Assembly (NCBI GenBank): GCA_015068325.1
Contig: SVKQ01000004.1
Coordinates: 62,001-126,000, forward strand
Direction: 5' to 3'
DNA from: Oscillospiraceae bacterium
GTDB taxonomy: Bacteria > Bacillota > Clostridia > Oscillospirales > Oscillospiraceae
Length of the DNA stretch: 64,000 bases
The position numbers and the translations under genes were made by a program. Shown piece after piece: positions 16,654-24,614 of the stretch (its first letter is position 1; each line of letters opens with the position of its first letter). The notes beneath the pieces were generated by a model, which saw nothing but the letters and a program-made list of their open reading frames with translations, ran no database searches and had not been told where the DNA came from.

Positions 16654-17880
16654 ATGGGAATCTACGAGGAACTGGTGGCCCGTGGGCTGATTGCCCAGGT
16701 GACCAACGAAGAGGAGATCCGCGCCATGGTCAACGCGGGCAAGGCTACCTTTTACATCGGCTTTGACTGTACGGCCGACAGCCTGACCGCCGGCCACTTC
16801 ATGGCGCTGACGCTGATGAAGCGGCTGCAGGAGGCAGGCAACAAGCCCATCGCGCTGATCGGCGGCGGCACCACCATGATCGGGGACCCCTCTGGCCGCA
16901 CCGACATGCGCAAGATGCTGACCCGGGAGAATATCGACCACAATGCCGAGTGCTTCCGCCGGCAGATGGAGCGCTTCATCGAATTCGGGCCCGGCAAGGC
17001 GCAGATGGTCAACAACGCCGACTGGCTGCTGGATCTGAATTATGTGGATCTGCTGCGGGAGGTGGGTACCTGCTTCTCCGTCAACAACATGCTGCGGGCC
17101 GAGTGCTACAGGCAGCGAATGGAGAAAGGACTCAGCTTCTTTGAGTTCAACTACATGATCATGCAGAGCTATGACTTCTACTATCTGTTTCAGCACTATG
17201 GCTGCAACATGCAGTTTGGCGGTGACGACCAGTGGAGCAATATGCTGGGCGGCACGGAACTGATCCGTAAAAAACTGGGGCAGGATGCCCACGCTATGAC
17301 CATCACGCTGCTGACCGACTCTCAGGGCAAGAAAATGGGAAAGACCGCGGGTAACGCCGTGTGGCTGGACCCCAACAAGACCAGCCCCTTCGAATTCTTC
17401 CAGTACTGGCGCAACGTGGATGATGCCGACGTGATGAAGTGCATCCGGATGCTGACTTTCCTGCCGCTGGAGGAGATCGACCGGATGGCGGCCTGGGAAG
17501 GATCCCAACTCAACGAGGCCAAGGAGATCCTGGCCTATGAACTGACGAAGATGGTCCACGGCCGGGAGGGGGCGGAGAAGGCCATGGCAGCCGCCCGCGC
17601 CTTGTTCTCCGGCAGCGGCAATACGGAGGATATGCCCACCACCGAACTGACGAACGATGACTTCGGCGGCGGTGCCATCAACGTGATGACTCTGCTGGTG
17701 AAGTGCGGCCTGTGCGCGTCCCGGGGCGAGGCGCGGCGCCTGGTGCAGCAGGGGGGCGTTACCGTCAACGACGCCCGGGTGAATTCCATTGACGACAGTT
17801 ACGGCTGCGAACAGTTTACCGGTGACGGTCTCATTATCCGCAAGGGCAAGAAGGTGTTCCACCGGGTCGTTTTGGTGTGA
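16654..17880 (+). CDS. tyrS: Tyrosyl-tRNA synthetase
   Basis: Charges tRNA-Tyr. The 408-residue protein has a class I core with [14 protein letters not shown] (HIGH region, in which the first His is Thr), [18 protein letters not shown], and a KMSKS-like loop GKKMGKT (about 230). A C-terminal S4 RNA-binding domain (about 345-408) follows. ATG 16654 is chosen after GAAAGGAAAC; the longer frame from 16501 runs through the T-box and is rejected. It is controlled by the upstream tyrosine T-box and overlaps queA by one base. Confidence 0.95.
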   Translation: MGIYEELVARGLIAQVTNEEEIRAMVNAGKATFYIGFDCTADSLTAGHFMALTLMKRLQEAGNKPIALIGGGTTMIGDPSGRTDMRKMLTRENIDHNAECFRRQMERFIEFGPGKAQMVNNADWLLDLNYVDLLREVGTCFSVNNMLRAECYRQRMEKGLSFFEFNYMIMQSYDFYYLFQHYGCNMQFGGDDQWSNMLGGTELIRKKLGQDAHAMTITLLTDSQGKKMGKTAGNAVWLDPNKTSPFEFFQYWRNVDDADVMKCIRMLTFLPLEEIDRMAAWEGSQLNEAKEILAYELTKMVHGREGAEKAMAAARALFSGSGNTEDMPTTELTNDDFGGGAINVMTLLVKCGLCASRGEARRLVQQGGVTVNDARVNSIDDSYGCEQFTGDGLIIRKGKKVFHRVVLV

Positions 17881-18905
17881 TGCGGACCAACGACTTTTAC
17901 TTCAATCTGCCACAGGAGCTGATTGCTCAGACGCCGATCCCACAGCGGGACGCCTCTCGGCTGCTGGTGTTGGACAAGGAAACGGGAGCTTGGGTCCACC
18001 GGCATTTTTATGAGCTGCCTGATCTGGTGCGACCGGGCGACTGCCTGATCCTGAACGATTCCCGGGTGCTGCCGGCCCGCCTGTTGGGCCATCGTCTGCC
18101 TGGCGAAGGTGCCTGCGAGGTACTGCTGCTGATCGACAGGGGAGACAAGATTTGGGAGTGCCTTGTGCGACCCGGTAAACGGCTGCGCGCCGGGACGAAG
18201 CTGTCCTTCGGGAGCGGCGAACTGACGGCCGAGGTGACGGAGGAGCTGCCGGGCGGCAACCGGCTGATACGCTTCGACTATGAGGGTATCTTTCTGGAGG
18301 TACTGGAGCGGCTGGGTAAGATGCCGCTGCCACCCTACATCAAGACGGAACTGCAGGACAGAGAGCGGTATCAAACGGTCTACTCCCGGGTAAACGGCAG
18401 TGCCGCCGCCCCCACGGCGGGCCTTCACTTTACGCAGGAACTGTTGGAGAAGATCCGCGTCATTGGTGTAGAGATCGGATACGTGACACTGCATGTAGGA
18501 CTGGGGACCTTCCGCCCGGTAAAGGAGGCGGAGATCACCGACCACGAAATGCACAGCGAGTATTGCGTCATTCCACAGGAGACGGCCGATCTCATCAACC
18601 GGACGAAGCGAAACGGCGGCCGTGTGATCTGCGTAGGGACCACCTCCTGCCGCACTGTTGAGAGCTGGGCAACTGAGGGCGGCACCATGCGGGCCTGTGC
18701 CGGTTGGACCGACATTTTTATCTATCCCGGCTACCGCTTTAAGGTGACGGATGCACTCATCACCAATTTCCACCTGCCGGAGTCCACACTCATCATGTTG
18801 GTGTCAGCGCTGGCGGGCCGCGAAAACGTGCTGCGGGCTTATGAGGAGGCTGTGCGGGAGCGATACCGTTTCTTCTCCTTTGGAGACGCCATGTTCATCC
18901 AATAA
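17880..18905 (+). CDS. queA: S-adenosylmethionine:tRNA ribosyltransferase-isomerase
   Basis: QueA transfers and isomerises the ribosyl group of SAM onto preQ1-tRNA to form epoxyqueuosine. The 341-residue protein shows family blocks: [14 protein letters not shown] at the start, [15 protein letters not shown] (about 58), APTAGLHFT (about 178), and [16 protein letters not shown] (about 296). ATG 17880 overlaps the tyrS stop (TGATG), so both are read from the T-box transcript. Its partner tgt is two genes downstream. Confidence 0.95.
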   Translation: MRTNDFYFNLPQELIAQTPIPQRDASRLLVLDKETGAWVHRHFYELPDLVRPGDCLILNDSRVLPARLLGHRLPGEGACEVLLLIDRGDKIWECLVRPGKRLRAGTKLSFGSGELTAEVTEELPGGNRLIRFDYEGIFLEVLERLGKMPLPPYIKTELQDRERYQTVYSRVNGSAAAPTAGLHFTQELLEKIRVIGVEIGYVTLHVGLGTFRPVKEAEITDHEMHSEYCVIPQETADLINRTKRNGGRVICVGTTSCRTVESWATEGGTMRACAGWTDIFIYPGYRFKVTDALITNFHLPESTLIMLVSALAGRENVLRAYEEAVRERYRFFSFGDAMFIQ

Positions 18906-18941
18906 AAATGATCGAGATGATTCCAAACAGGGGGGATACTT

Positions 18942-19310
18942 GTGAAGAATAAAAGCGACAGCAATCCACTGCAGCAGTTGTTTGGCCTGGTAATGGCCTT
19001 CGTGGCAGTTGTCATCTTGCTGCTCAACATCGATGTGACCAGCTTCGGATTCTACCACATTGGGCGGGTCAGCACTGCACCTGTGCTGATTGTGGCACTG
19101 GTCCTGCTCGTGATTTGGGCCGTAGTGTCGTCGAGCAAACTGGCCTGGGGGTTGGCCGCAGCGGATGTCCTGATGATCGTGATATCTGTCCTCATGGGTA
19201 CGAGGTTTTATCTCAGGCATATGAGTGCGCTGACTCTGATTGTGATCGTGCTGATGTTTGCCATCGGTGTGGGATTGATCATTGCGGGCGGAGTGGGAAA
19301 GCGCAAGTAA
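18942..19310 (+). CDS. Small four-helix membrane protein, unknown
   Basis: The 122-residue protein starts at GTG 18942 after GGGGGG. It contains four hydrophobic segments: FGLVMAFVAVVILLLNI, APVLIVALVLLVIWAVV, LAAADVLMIVISVLMG and ALTLIVIVLMFAIGVGLIIAG, with a basic C-terminus (GKRK). I do not recognise the family. It lies between queA and tgt in the same direction, 36 bases after queA and 41 before tgt, so co-transcription is likely; a role in queuosine precursor uptake would be speculation. Confidence 0.65.
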   Translation: MKNKSDSNPLQQLFGLVMAFVAVVILLLNIDVTSFGFYHIGRVSTAPVLIVALVLLVIWAVVSSSKLAWGLAAADVLMIVISVLMGTRFYLRHMSALTLIVIVLMFAIGVGLIIAGGVGKRK

Positions 19311-19351
19311 ACCGTGATCATGCTGGTGATTTACACCGAAGGAGTTGCCCC

Positions 19352-20485
19352 ATGTTTCAAGTGATCAAAATGCAAGGGAGGGCCCGGCGCGGCATCTTTC
19401 AGTGCGCCCACGGCGGTGTAGTACAGACCCCAGTGTTCATGAATGTGGGCACACAGGGGGCCATCAAGGGCGGCGTCAGCGCTCTGGATTTACAGGAATT
19501 GGGCTGCCAAATCGAGTTGAGCAACACCTACCATCTCCACCTGCGGCCCGGCGATGAGGTGGTCCGGTCCATGGGGGGGCTCCACCGCTTCATGTGCTGG
19601 AACGGGCCGATCCTCACAGACAGCGGCGGCTTTCAGGTGTTCTCTCTGGCCGGGTTGCGAAAGATCCGGGAGGAGGGCGTTACGTTTGCGTCCCATCTGG
19701 ATGGACACCGGATCTTCATGGGGCCGGAGGAGAGCATGCGCATCCAGTCCAACCTGGGGTCGGATATTGCCATGGCATTCGACGAGTGCGTGGAAAATCC
19801 CGCGCCTTATGACTATGCCAAGGCCTCCTGTGAGCGGACGCTGCGGTGGCTGGAGCGCTGCAAAGCGGAGCATGACCGGCTCAACGCGCTGCCGGATACG
19901 GTGAATCCCGGACAGATGCTCTTTGGCATCAACCAGGGCGCCACTTACGCCGATTTGCGGATCTGGCACATGCAGCAGATCGCAAAGCTGGGCTGTGACG
20001 GTTATGCCATTGGCGGTCTGGCGGTGGGGGAACCGACGGAGGTGATGTACGAAATCATTGAAGCTGTGGAGTCCTATATGCCGGCGGACAAGCCCCGCTA
20101 TCTGATGGGTGTGGGCACACCTTCCAACATCATCGAGGGTGTGGCCCGGGGCGTTGATTTTTTCGACTGCGTCATGCCGGCCCGCAATGCGAGGCATGGT
20201 AAGCTGTTTACCTGGCAGGGGACAATGAATGTCAAAAACGCTAAGTACAGGCTGGATGACCGGCCCATTGATCCACAGTGCGATTGCCCGGTCTGCCGCC
20301 GTTACAGTCGCGCCTACATCCGTCATCTGTTCGCAGCGGAGGAGATGCTGGGGCTCCGACTGGCGGTGATGCACAACCTGTATTTTTACAACGAGCTGAC
20401 CCGCTGCATCAGGGAAAATCTGGATGCGGGCACTTTTGAGGATTTTCGCAGCGCTTACAGTGAAAAACTGGCAGAAAAAATCTGA
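19352..20485 (+). CDS. tgt: tRNA-guanine transglycosylase
   Basis: Tgt exchanges G34 for preQ1 in tRNAs with GUN anticodons (Tyr, His, Asn, Asp). The 377-residue protein has the nucleophile-containing DSGGFQVFSL block, GVDFFDCVMPARNAR, and a C-terminal zinc site (CDCPVCRRYS followed by His). ATG 19352 follows AAGGAG; upstream in-frame sequence belongs to the preceding gene. With queA it forms the late queuosine branch. Confidence 0.96.
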   Translation: MFQVIKMQGRARRGIFQCAHGGVVQTPVFMNVGTQGAIKGGVSALDLQELGCQIELSNTYHLHLRPGDEVVRSMGGLHRFMCWNGPILTDSGGFQVFSLAGLRKIREEGVTFASHLDGHRIFMGPEESMRIQSNLGSDIAMAFDECVENPAPYDYAKASCERTLRWLERCKAEHDRLNALPDTVNPGQMLFGINQGATYADLRIWHMQQIAKLGCDGYAIGGLAVGEPTEVMYEIIEAVESYMPADKPRYLMGVGTPSNIIEGVARGVDFFDCVMPARNARHGKLFTWQGTMNVKNAKYRLDDRPIDPQCDCPVCRRYSRAYIRHLFAAEEMLGLRLAVMHNLYFYNELTRCIRENLDAGTFEDFRSAYSEKLAEKI

Positions 20486-20515
20486 AGCAATTGTCGTCTA
20501 CGGCGGGAAAACCAC

Positions 20516-20544
20516 TTGCCAAAGGCGACAGAGTTATGTATAAT
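20516..20544 (+). promoter_or_regulatory. Promoter of yajC
   Basis: TTGCCA (20516-20521), 17 bases, TATAAT (20539-20544), 35 bases before the yajC start. yajC can therefore be expressed independently of the tyrS T-box unit. Confidence 0.65.
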
Positions 20545-20578
20545 ATCACCATCATTTCAGTTAAAAGGAGTTTTTGCT

Positions 20579-20992
20579 ATGTATACGGTCGCAACCGCCG
20601 CAGGAGGCGGTATGGGTTCCACGCTCATCATGATAGTCATCATGGTCGCTATCTTCTATTTCCTGCTGATCCGCCCGGAGAACAAGCGCAAGAAGCAGGC
20701 GGAGGAGATGCGCAGCAGTCTGAAGAAGGGCGATTGGCTGACCACCATCGGCGGCGTATATGGCCGTGTGGTATCCATTACCGACCGCACCGTCGTGATC
20801 GAGACCAGCGAGGACCGTGTCCGCCTGGAGTTTTTGAAGTCCGCCATCGGCAATGTCGGTACGCTGGATGAACAGGCCGCTGCTGCTCAGCAGCGCGGTG
20901 TTGCCGGTCGCAGAGCTGCAGCCACCGCCAAGGAGGAGATCGAAGAGACCGCTGTAGAGGTGGAGGAGACCTCCGACGAGACGGAAGAATAA
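20579..20992 (+). CDS. yajC: Preprotein translocase subunit YajC
   Basis: An accessory subunit of the SecDF-YajC module. The 137-residue protein has one N-terminal helix (TLIMIVIMVAIFYFLLI) followed by RPENKRKKQAEEM and the conserved GDWLTTIGGVYGRV block (about 50). The tail is rich in Ala/Glu and low in complexity (about residues 100-137). ATG 20579 follows AAAAGGAG; the longer frame overlaps the promoter. secD/secF are not nearby. Confidence 0.93.
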   Translation: MYTVATAAGGGMGSTLIMIVIMVAIFYFLLIRPENKRKKQAEEMRSSLKKGDWLTTIGGVYGRVVSITDRTVVIETSEDRVRLEFLKSAIGNVGTLDEQAAAAQQRGVAGRRAAATAKEEIEETAVEVEETSDETEE

Positions 20993-21007
20993 TCCCACAT
21001 AAGAACA

Positions 21008-21054
21008 GACCTCTCTGAATATGCTTTACAAAAGCATATCGGGGAGGTCTTTTT
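21008..21054 (+). terminator. Intrinsic terminator after yajC
   Basis: GACCTC (21008-21013) pairs with GAGGTC (21044-21049), with an inner stem ATGCTTT/AAAGCAT, followed by five T (21050-21054). The next gene begins at the very next base, and the right arm (GGGGAGG, 21041-21047) is also its only Shine-Dalgarno. Confidence 0.8.
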
Positions 21055-21489
21055 ATGCCTGTGATCGAATTGATTTGTTCGAAGCGGCTGTGGCTTGGCC
21101 TGGCAATGTCCATCGCACTTTTCTTTCTGATGAGCGCACTCGGGGCGTTGTTGATTACCAGAGGATGGCTATCCAGAGACACCCAGTCGGGGTGGGTTTG
21201 CATTAGCTATGCCCTTGCAAGTGCGGCTGGGGTATGGGTCGCAGCCGCTGGGAAAAAGAAGCCTGTAATCAATGCGCTGACCGTGGCTGCATTGCTGCTC
21301 AGCGGCGTATGCACGGCAGCCGTCTTTTTTACAGGAGGGATATCCTTGAGCGAGAGTGGATGGAAGATCTTTTTATCGATCATCGGGAGTTGTCTGTTCA
21401 CAGCTGTGCTGCGCGCTGGAAAGAAAGGACACCGCCTCAGCCGGAGAAGGGGAACCCAAACCGTAAAAAGACTGAAAAATAGGCGGTAA
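21055..21489 (+). CDS. TIGR04086-like four-helix membrane protein
   Basis: The 144-residue protein has four hydrophobic segments (LGLAMSIALFFLMSALGALL, CISYALASAAGVWVAAAG, ALTVAALLLSGVCTAAVFF, IFLSIIGSCLFTAVLRAG) and a strongly basic tail rich in Arg/Lys. Topology and position directly after yajC match the TIGR04086 membrane family of Clostridia, whose function is unknown. ATG 21055 stands seven bases after GGGGAGG, which is the right arm of the yajC terminator. The ranthipeptide genes scfA/scfB that often follow were looked for and are absent. Confidence 0.7.
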   Translation: MPVIELICSKRLWLGLAMSIALFFLMSALGALLITRGWLSRDTQSGWVCISYALASAAGVWVAAAGKKKPVINALTVAALLLSGVCTAAVFFTGGISLSESGWKIFLSIIGSCLFTAVLRAGKKGHRLSRRRGTQTVKRLKNRR

Positions 21490-21559
21490 CATAAAACTGA
21501 TATGGTAAAAATCACAAATTTGACTTTTTCAACAAAACATCTCTGCTGAAAGCGATTGA

Positions 21560-21603
21560 GCGGTGCATTGCCAAAAATGATTTTTGGTAATGCACCGCAT
21601 TTT
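21560..21603 (+). terminator. Terminator-like hairpin
   Basis: GCGGTGCATTGCCAAAAA (21560-21577) pairs with TTTTTGGTAATGCACCGC (21581-21598) over 18 bp with a single G-U pair, followed by ATTTT. It is 71 bases after the preceding stop. Confidence 0.7.
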
Positions 21604-21681
21604 CAAGATATAGTAATATTATAAAGAGACCCTCGCAACATATTGACTGATGCTGACAGCGGACCCTGGCCGGTCTACTCA

Positions 21682-21709
21682 ATTTACATAATATTATTTA
21701 CATAATATT
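21682..21709. repeat. Tandem 14-bp direct repeat
   Basis: ATTTACATAATATT occurs twice in perfect tandem (21682-21695, 21696-21709) within the AT-rich gap. The unit has no evident function; a UP-element or protein site is possible. Confidence 0.6.
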
Positions 21710-21849
21710 TTGACATAAATGACAAAAAAATATTTTTTACTTGAAAAACCTTGCGAAAACAGAGTTTTTGACCTATATTTATTGTTACGGAAATGTAATC
21801 CTCTTCTACTTTTTGTGCTTGTCTCATAGAGTGTCATGAGGTGAGTACA

Positions 21850-22467
21850 TTGAGGCGACCGCATCGCATTTTGCTCGTGCTGCGTCCGCCGCAAAGGCCG
21901 CGGACGGAATGCTTGATTTTCTCTCTGCTTTTTCTGATGGGAGTGGCTGCCGGTCATGTGGTGGGCGGTTTTATAACGGAAGCGCAGCGTTGTGATCTGT
22001 ATGGCTATCTATTCAGCTATGCGCAGTCTGCGGCTTTCCGACGAACTGTTCCACTGGCCGGTGTCCTTTTTTCCTATTTTCGCGGTCCTATTTTGTTTTT
22101 CTGTATAGGCTTGGCGCCCTGTGGCACTTGGCTGGTGCCGCTGTGCATGGCAGGACAAGGGTTTGCTCTGGCTTTTTGCCTGCGTTGCCTTATGGCAGTA
22201 CTTGGGCGCGGGGGGGTCCTGCTGGCACTTGCCGCGCTTGGCGTCCGTTGTCTGTTCGTGTTGCCCTGTATTTTTTTCCTAGCGGGACGATCCTGGGCGG
22301 CGGCTGACCGACTGCGCAGCGGGAGGTCTGCACGGACAAACAAGAAAAGCAGAGTTTTGGATCTGTATCCGATCTTCATTTGCGGCATTGCGCTGCTGAT
22401 TGGCTGCGTGGCAGAGATATCTCTTGTCCCGCAGTTATTGACCCGGGTATTGGGCCATATCTTTTAG
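21850..22467 (+). CDS. spoIIM: Stage II sporulation protein M-like
   Basis: SpoIIM belongs to the DMP complex that thins septal peptidoglycan for engulfment. This 205-residue protein has five to six hydrophobic segments (LIFSLLFLMGVAAGHVVGG, ILFFCIGLAPCGTWLVPL, GFALAFCLRCLM, LLALAALGVRCLFVLPCIFF and a C-terminal helix) with the family-like PL-x-GQGFALAF element. It lies directly upstream of xerD, as spoIIM does in B. subtilis. TTG 21850 is chosen six bases after GAGGTG; GTG 21841 is possible. It is divergent and unusually Cys-rich, so the assignment leans on topology and context. Confidence 0.68.
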   Translation: MRRPHRILLVLRPPQRPRTECLIFSLLFLMGVAAGHVVGGFITEAQRCDLYGYLFSYAQSAAFRRTVPLAGVLFSYFRGPILFFCIGLAPCGTWLVPLCMAGQGFALAFCLRCLMAVLGRGGVLLALAALGVRCLFVLPCIFFLAGRSWAAADRLRSGRSARTNKKSRVLDLYPIFICGIALLIGCVAEISLVPQLLTRVLGHIF

Positions 22468-22487
22468 GAAGGGAGTGTTTGCTGGCT

Positions 22488-23372
22488 ATGACGGATTATA
22501 TCGCCGCCTATCAGTCTTATTTGGAGAACGAGAAGCATGCCTCTGCCAACACACTCACTTCCTATGTGCGCGACCTGCATCAGTTCCACGACTGGCTGCT
22601 GGAGCACGGCTCACCGGATCTGCGGAAAGTGAAAAAGGATCAGATCGCCCGCTATCTGGACAATCTGAACGCCCGCGGCAAGTCTCCGGCCACTATCACG
22701 CGGGCCACGGCATCCATCAAATCCTTCTATGGCTACATGCTCATGGAGGGAAGCGTCAAGACAAATCCCGCCAAGAGCGTTGCTTCTGTCAAGGTGGAGC
22801 GGAAATACCCGGAGATTCTTACCAACCGGGAGGTGGAGCTGTTTTTGGAACAGCCCAAGTGTGTGGATGAAAAGGGATATCGCGACCACGCCATGCTGGA
22901 GTTGCTCTACGCCACCGGAATCCGTGTGTCGGAGTTGATTGGTCTGGATCTGAACGACGTGAATCTGGACGCTGGATTCATCCGCTGCAGCAGCAGGGGA
23001 AAGGAGCGGATCATACCGCTCTATTCTACCGCCGTTCGGGCACTGCAGGATTACGTGCGGGACATCCGGCCCCGGATCATCGCCGATTCCAAAGAGCAGG
23101 CGCTGTTCGTCAATATGAGCGGCGATCGCATGAGCCGCCAGGGCTTCTGGAAGATCATCAAATACTACCAGGAACGGGCGGAGATCAACAAGGATATCAC
23201 ACCCCACATGCTGCGCCACTCCTTTGCCGTCCATTTGCTGGAGAACGGTGCGGATCTCCGATCCATACAGGAGATGCTGGGCCACGCGGATATATCCTCG
23301 ACACAAATCTACACGCACGTGATCAAAAAGCAACTGAAAGACGTGTACATCAAGGCACATCCCCGTGCATAA
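22488..23372 (+). CDS. xerD: Tyrosine recombinase XerD
   Basis: XerD resolves chromosome dimers at dif with XerC. The 294-residue protein has an N-terminal SAM-like DNA-binding domain and a catalytic domain with R146 (ATGIRVSEL), K172, H240, R243 (HMLRHSF), H266 and nucleophile Y275 (STQIYTH). ATG 22488 follows GGAAGGGAG by 12 bases; TTG 22479 is an alternative. A terminator follows. A second, more divergent Xer-type protein is encoded at 36025. Confidence 0.92.
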   Translation: MTDYIAAYQSYLENEKHASANTLTSYVRDLHQFHDWLLEHGSPDLRKVKKDQIARYLDNLNARGKSPATITRATASIKSFYGYMLMEGSVKTNPAKSVASVKVERKYPEILTNREVELFLEQPKCVDEKGYRDHAMLELLYATGIRVSELIGLDLNDVNLDAGFIRCSSRGKERIIPLYSTAVRALQDYVRDIRPRIIADSKEQALFVNMSGDRMSRQGFWKIIKYYQERAEINKDITPHMLRHSFAVHLLENGADLRSIQEMLGHADISSTQIYTHVIKKQLKDVYIKAHPRA

Positions 23373-23374
23373 CA

Positions 23375-23409
23375 AACTGCCGCCCGCTGGTTCCGGACGG
23401 CAGTTTTTT
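23375..23409 (+). terminator. Intrinsic terminator after xerD
   Basis: AACTGCCG and CGGCAGTT arms around CCGCTGGTTCCGG, followed by a run of T ending at 23409. Confidence 0.85.
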
Positions 23410-23410
23410 G

Positions 23411-23439
23411 TTGCCATACAGAGTGCGGTTTGCTATAAT
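23411..23439 (+). promoter_or_regulatory. Promoter of ruvC-ruvA-ruvB-glmM
   Basis: TTGCCA (23411-23416), 17 bases, TATAAT (23434-23439) with extended TGC. It lies 35 bases before the ruvC start and directly after the xerD terminator. Confidence 0.75.
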
Positions 23440-23473
23440 ATTACTATCTATTAGGTGTGGAGGATGGTTTCTC

Positions 23474-23986
23474 ATGCGAATTTTGGGGATCGACCCCGGT
23501 GTGGCCATCGTCGGCTTTGGCGTCATCGATGTGGATCGAGGCCAGCAGCGGATGGTGCAGTATGGGGCCATCAACACGGAGGCGGGATTGCCTCTGGCCA
23601 CGCGGCTGCTGCAGATCGGCCGCGATCTGGAACAGCTCATTGAGCTGTTCCGGCCGGACGAGATCGCCGTCGAGGAACTGTTCTTCAGCAAGAATATCAC
23701 CACCGGCATCGCCGTTGCCCACGGCCGGGGTGTGATCCTCTATACAGCCGAAAAGATGGAGGTGCCCATCTTTGAGTACACGCCCATGCAGGTCAAGCAG
23801 GCAGTCGTTGGCTACGGCTTGGCGGAAAAATCCCAGATCATGGACATGGTACGGCGGCTACTGAAGCTGAAAACTGTCCCACGGCCGGATGATGCCGCCG
23901 ACGCTTTGGCCATCGCCATCTGTCATGCCCGCAGTGCCACCAGTTTGCTGCGGCGTCATGATCCCAATGTAAAGGAGACCATCTGA
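23474..23986 (+). CDS. ruvC: Holliday junction resolvase RuvC
   Basis: RuvC cuts four-way junctions symmetrically. The 170-residue protein has the acidic active site: D7 (MRILGIDPGV), E67 (IAVEELFF), and the D139/D140/D143 cluster (RPDDAADALAIA). ATG 23474 follows GGAGG by ten bases; the longer frame overlaps the promoter. ruvA starts one base after its stop. Confidence 0.95.
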   Translation: MRILGIDPGVAIVGFGVIDVDRGQQRMVQYGAINTEAGLPLATRLLQIGRDLEQLIELFRPDEIAVEELFFSKNITTGIAVAHGRGVILYTAEKMEVPIFEYTPMQVKQAVVGYGLAEKSQIMDMVRRLLKLKTVPRPDDAADALAIAICHARSATSLLRRHDPNVKETI

Positions 23987-23987
23987 C

Positions 23988-24602
23988 ATGTTCTACTATC
24001 TCTCCGGCACGGTGGCCGAGATCGAGGCCAATCTGGCTGTCATCGACTGCGGCGGCGTGGGTTACGCCTGTTCCACCACCAACTACACGCTCTCCCAGTT
24101 GAAAAGGGGGGAGCGGGCCAGGCTATACACCTACATGAACATCAACACCAATGCTAAAGATGATGTGGTAGAGTTGTTCGGCTTTGCCAGCCAGAGCGAG
24201 CTAAAGAGCTTCAGAATGCTCATCAATGTGAACGGCGTCGGCCCCCGGGCGGCGCTGTCCATCCTGTCCTCCACCACGCCGGCCAATCTGGCCATGAGCG
24301 TGGTGATGGGAGATGAAAAGGCGCTGACAGCTGCACCCGGCATCGGCAAGAAGATCGCCCAGCGGATCATCTTGGAACTGAAAGACAAGTTGGCCAAGGA
24401 GCAGAGCTCCGGCGGCTTTGAGGCGGCCGGAATCACTATTCCGGCCATGCAGCAGGGAAGCAAGTCCTCCGAGGCCTCTGCCGCGTTGGCTGTTCTTGGC
24501 TACGGCACTCAGGATATCGCCGCGGCATTGCGGGGCATCGACATGGAAGCTCTGCCGCTGGAGGAGATCATCCGCCAGGCGCTGAAAAAAATGGTCCGGT
24601 AA
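23988..24602 (+). CDS. ruvA: Holliday junction helicase subunit RuvA
   Basis: RuvA holds the Holliday junction and loads RuvB. The 204-residue protein begins MFYYLSGTVAEIEAN (OB domain), has helix-hairpin-helix motifs (MLINVNGVGPRAALSILS; AAPGIGKKIAQRIILELKDK), and a C-terminal domain III that contacts RuvB. Confidence 0.95.
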   Translation: MFYYLSGTVAEIEANLAVIDCGGVGYACSTTNYTLSQLKRGERARLYTYMNINTNAKDDVVELFGFASQSELKSFRMLINVNGVGPRAALSILSSTTPANLAMSVVMGDEKALTAAPGIGKKIAQRIILELKDKLAKEQSSGGFEAAGITIPAMQQGSKSSEASAALAVLGYGTQDIAAALRGIDMEALPLEEIIRQALKKMVR

Positions 24603-24614
24603 GGGGGGAGCAGC

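Larger units (their letters stand above)
21490..21849. other. AT-rich intergenic stretch between the TIGR04086-like gene and spoIIM
   Basis: About 360 bases clearly more AT-rich than the surroundings. It holds a terminator hairpin (21560-21603), a tandem 14-base repeat (21682-21709), and a sigma-E-like -10 CATAGAGT (21825-21832) just before the next gene. I see no gene in it. Confidence 0.6.

Noticed and set aside
21490..21849. scfA/scfB ranthipeptide genes expected after yajC and the TIGR04086-like gene
   Set aside because: No six-Cys peptide frame or radical SAM gene is present in the gap or after it.
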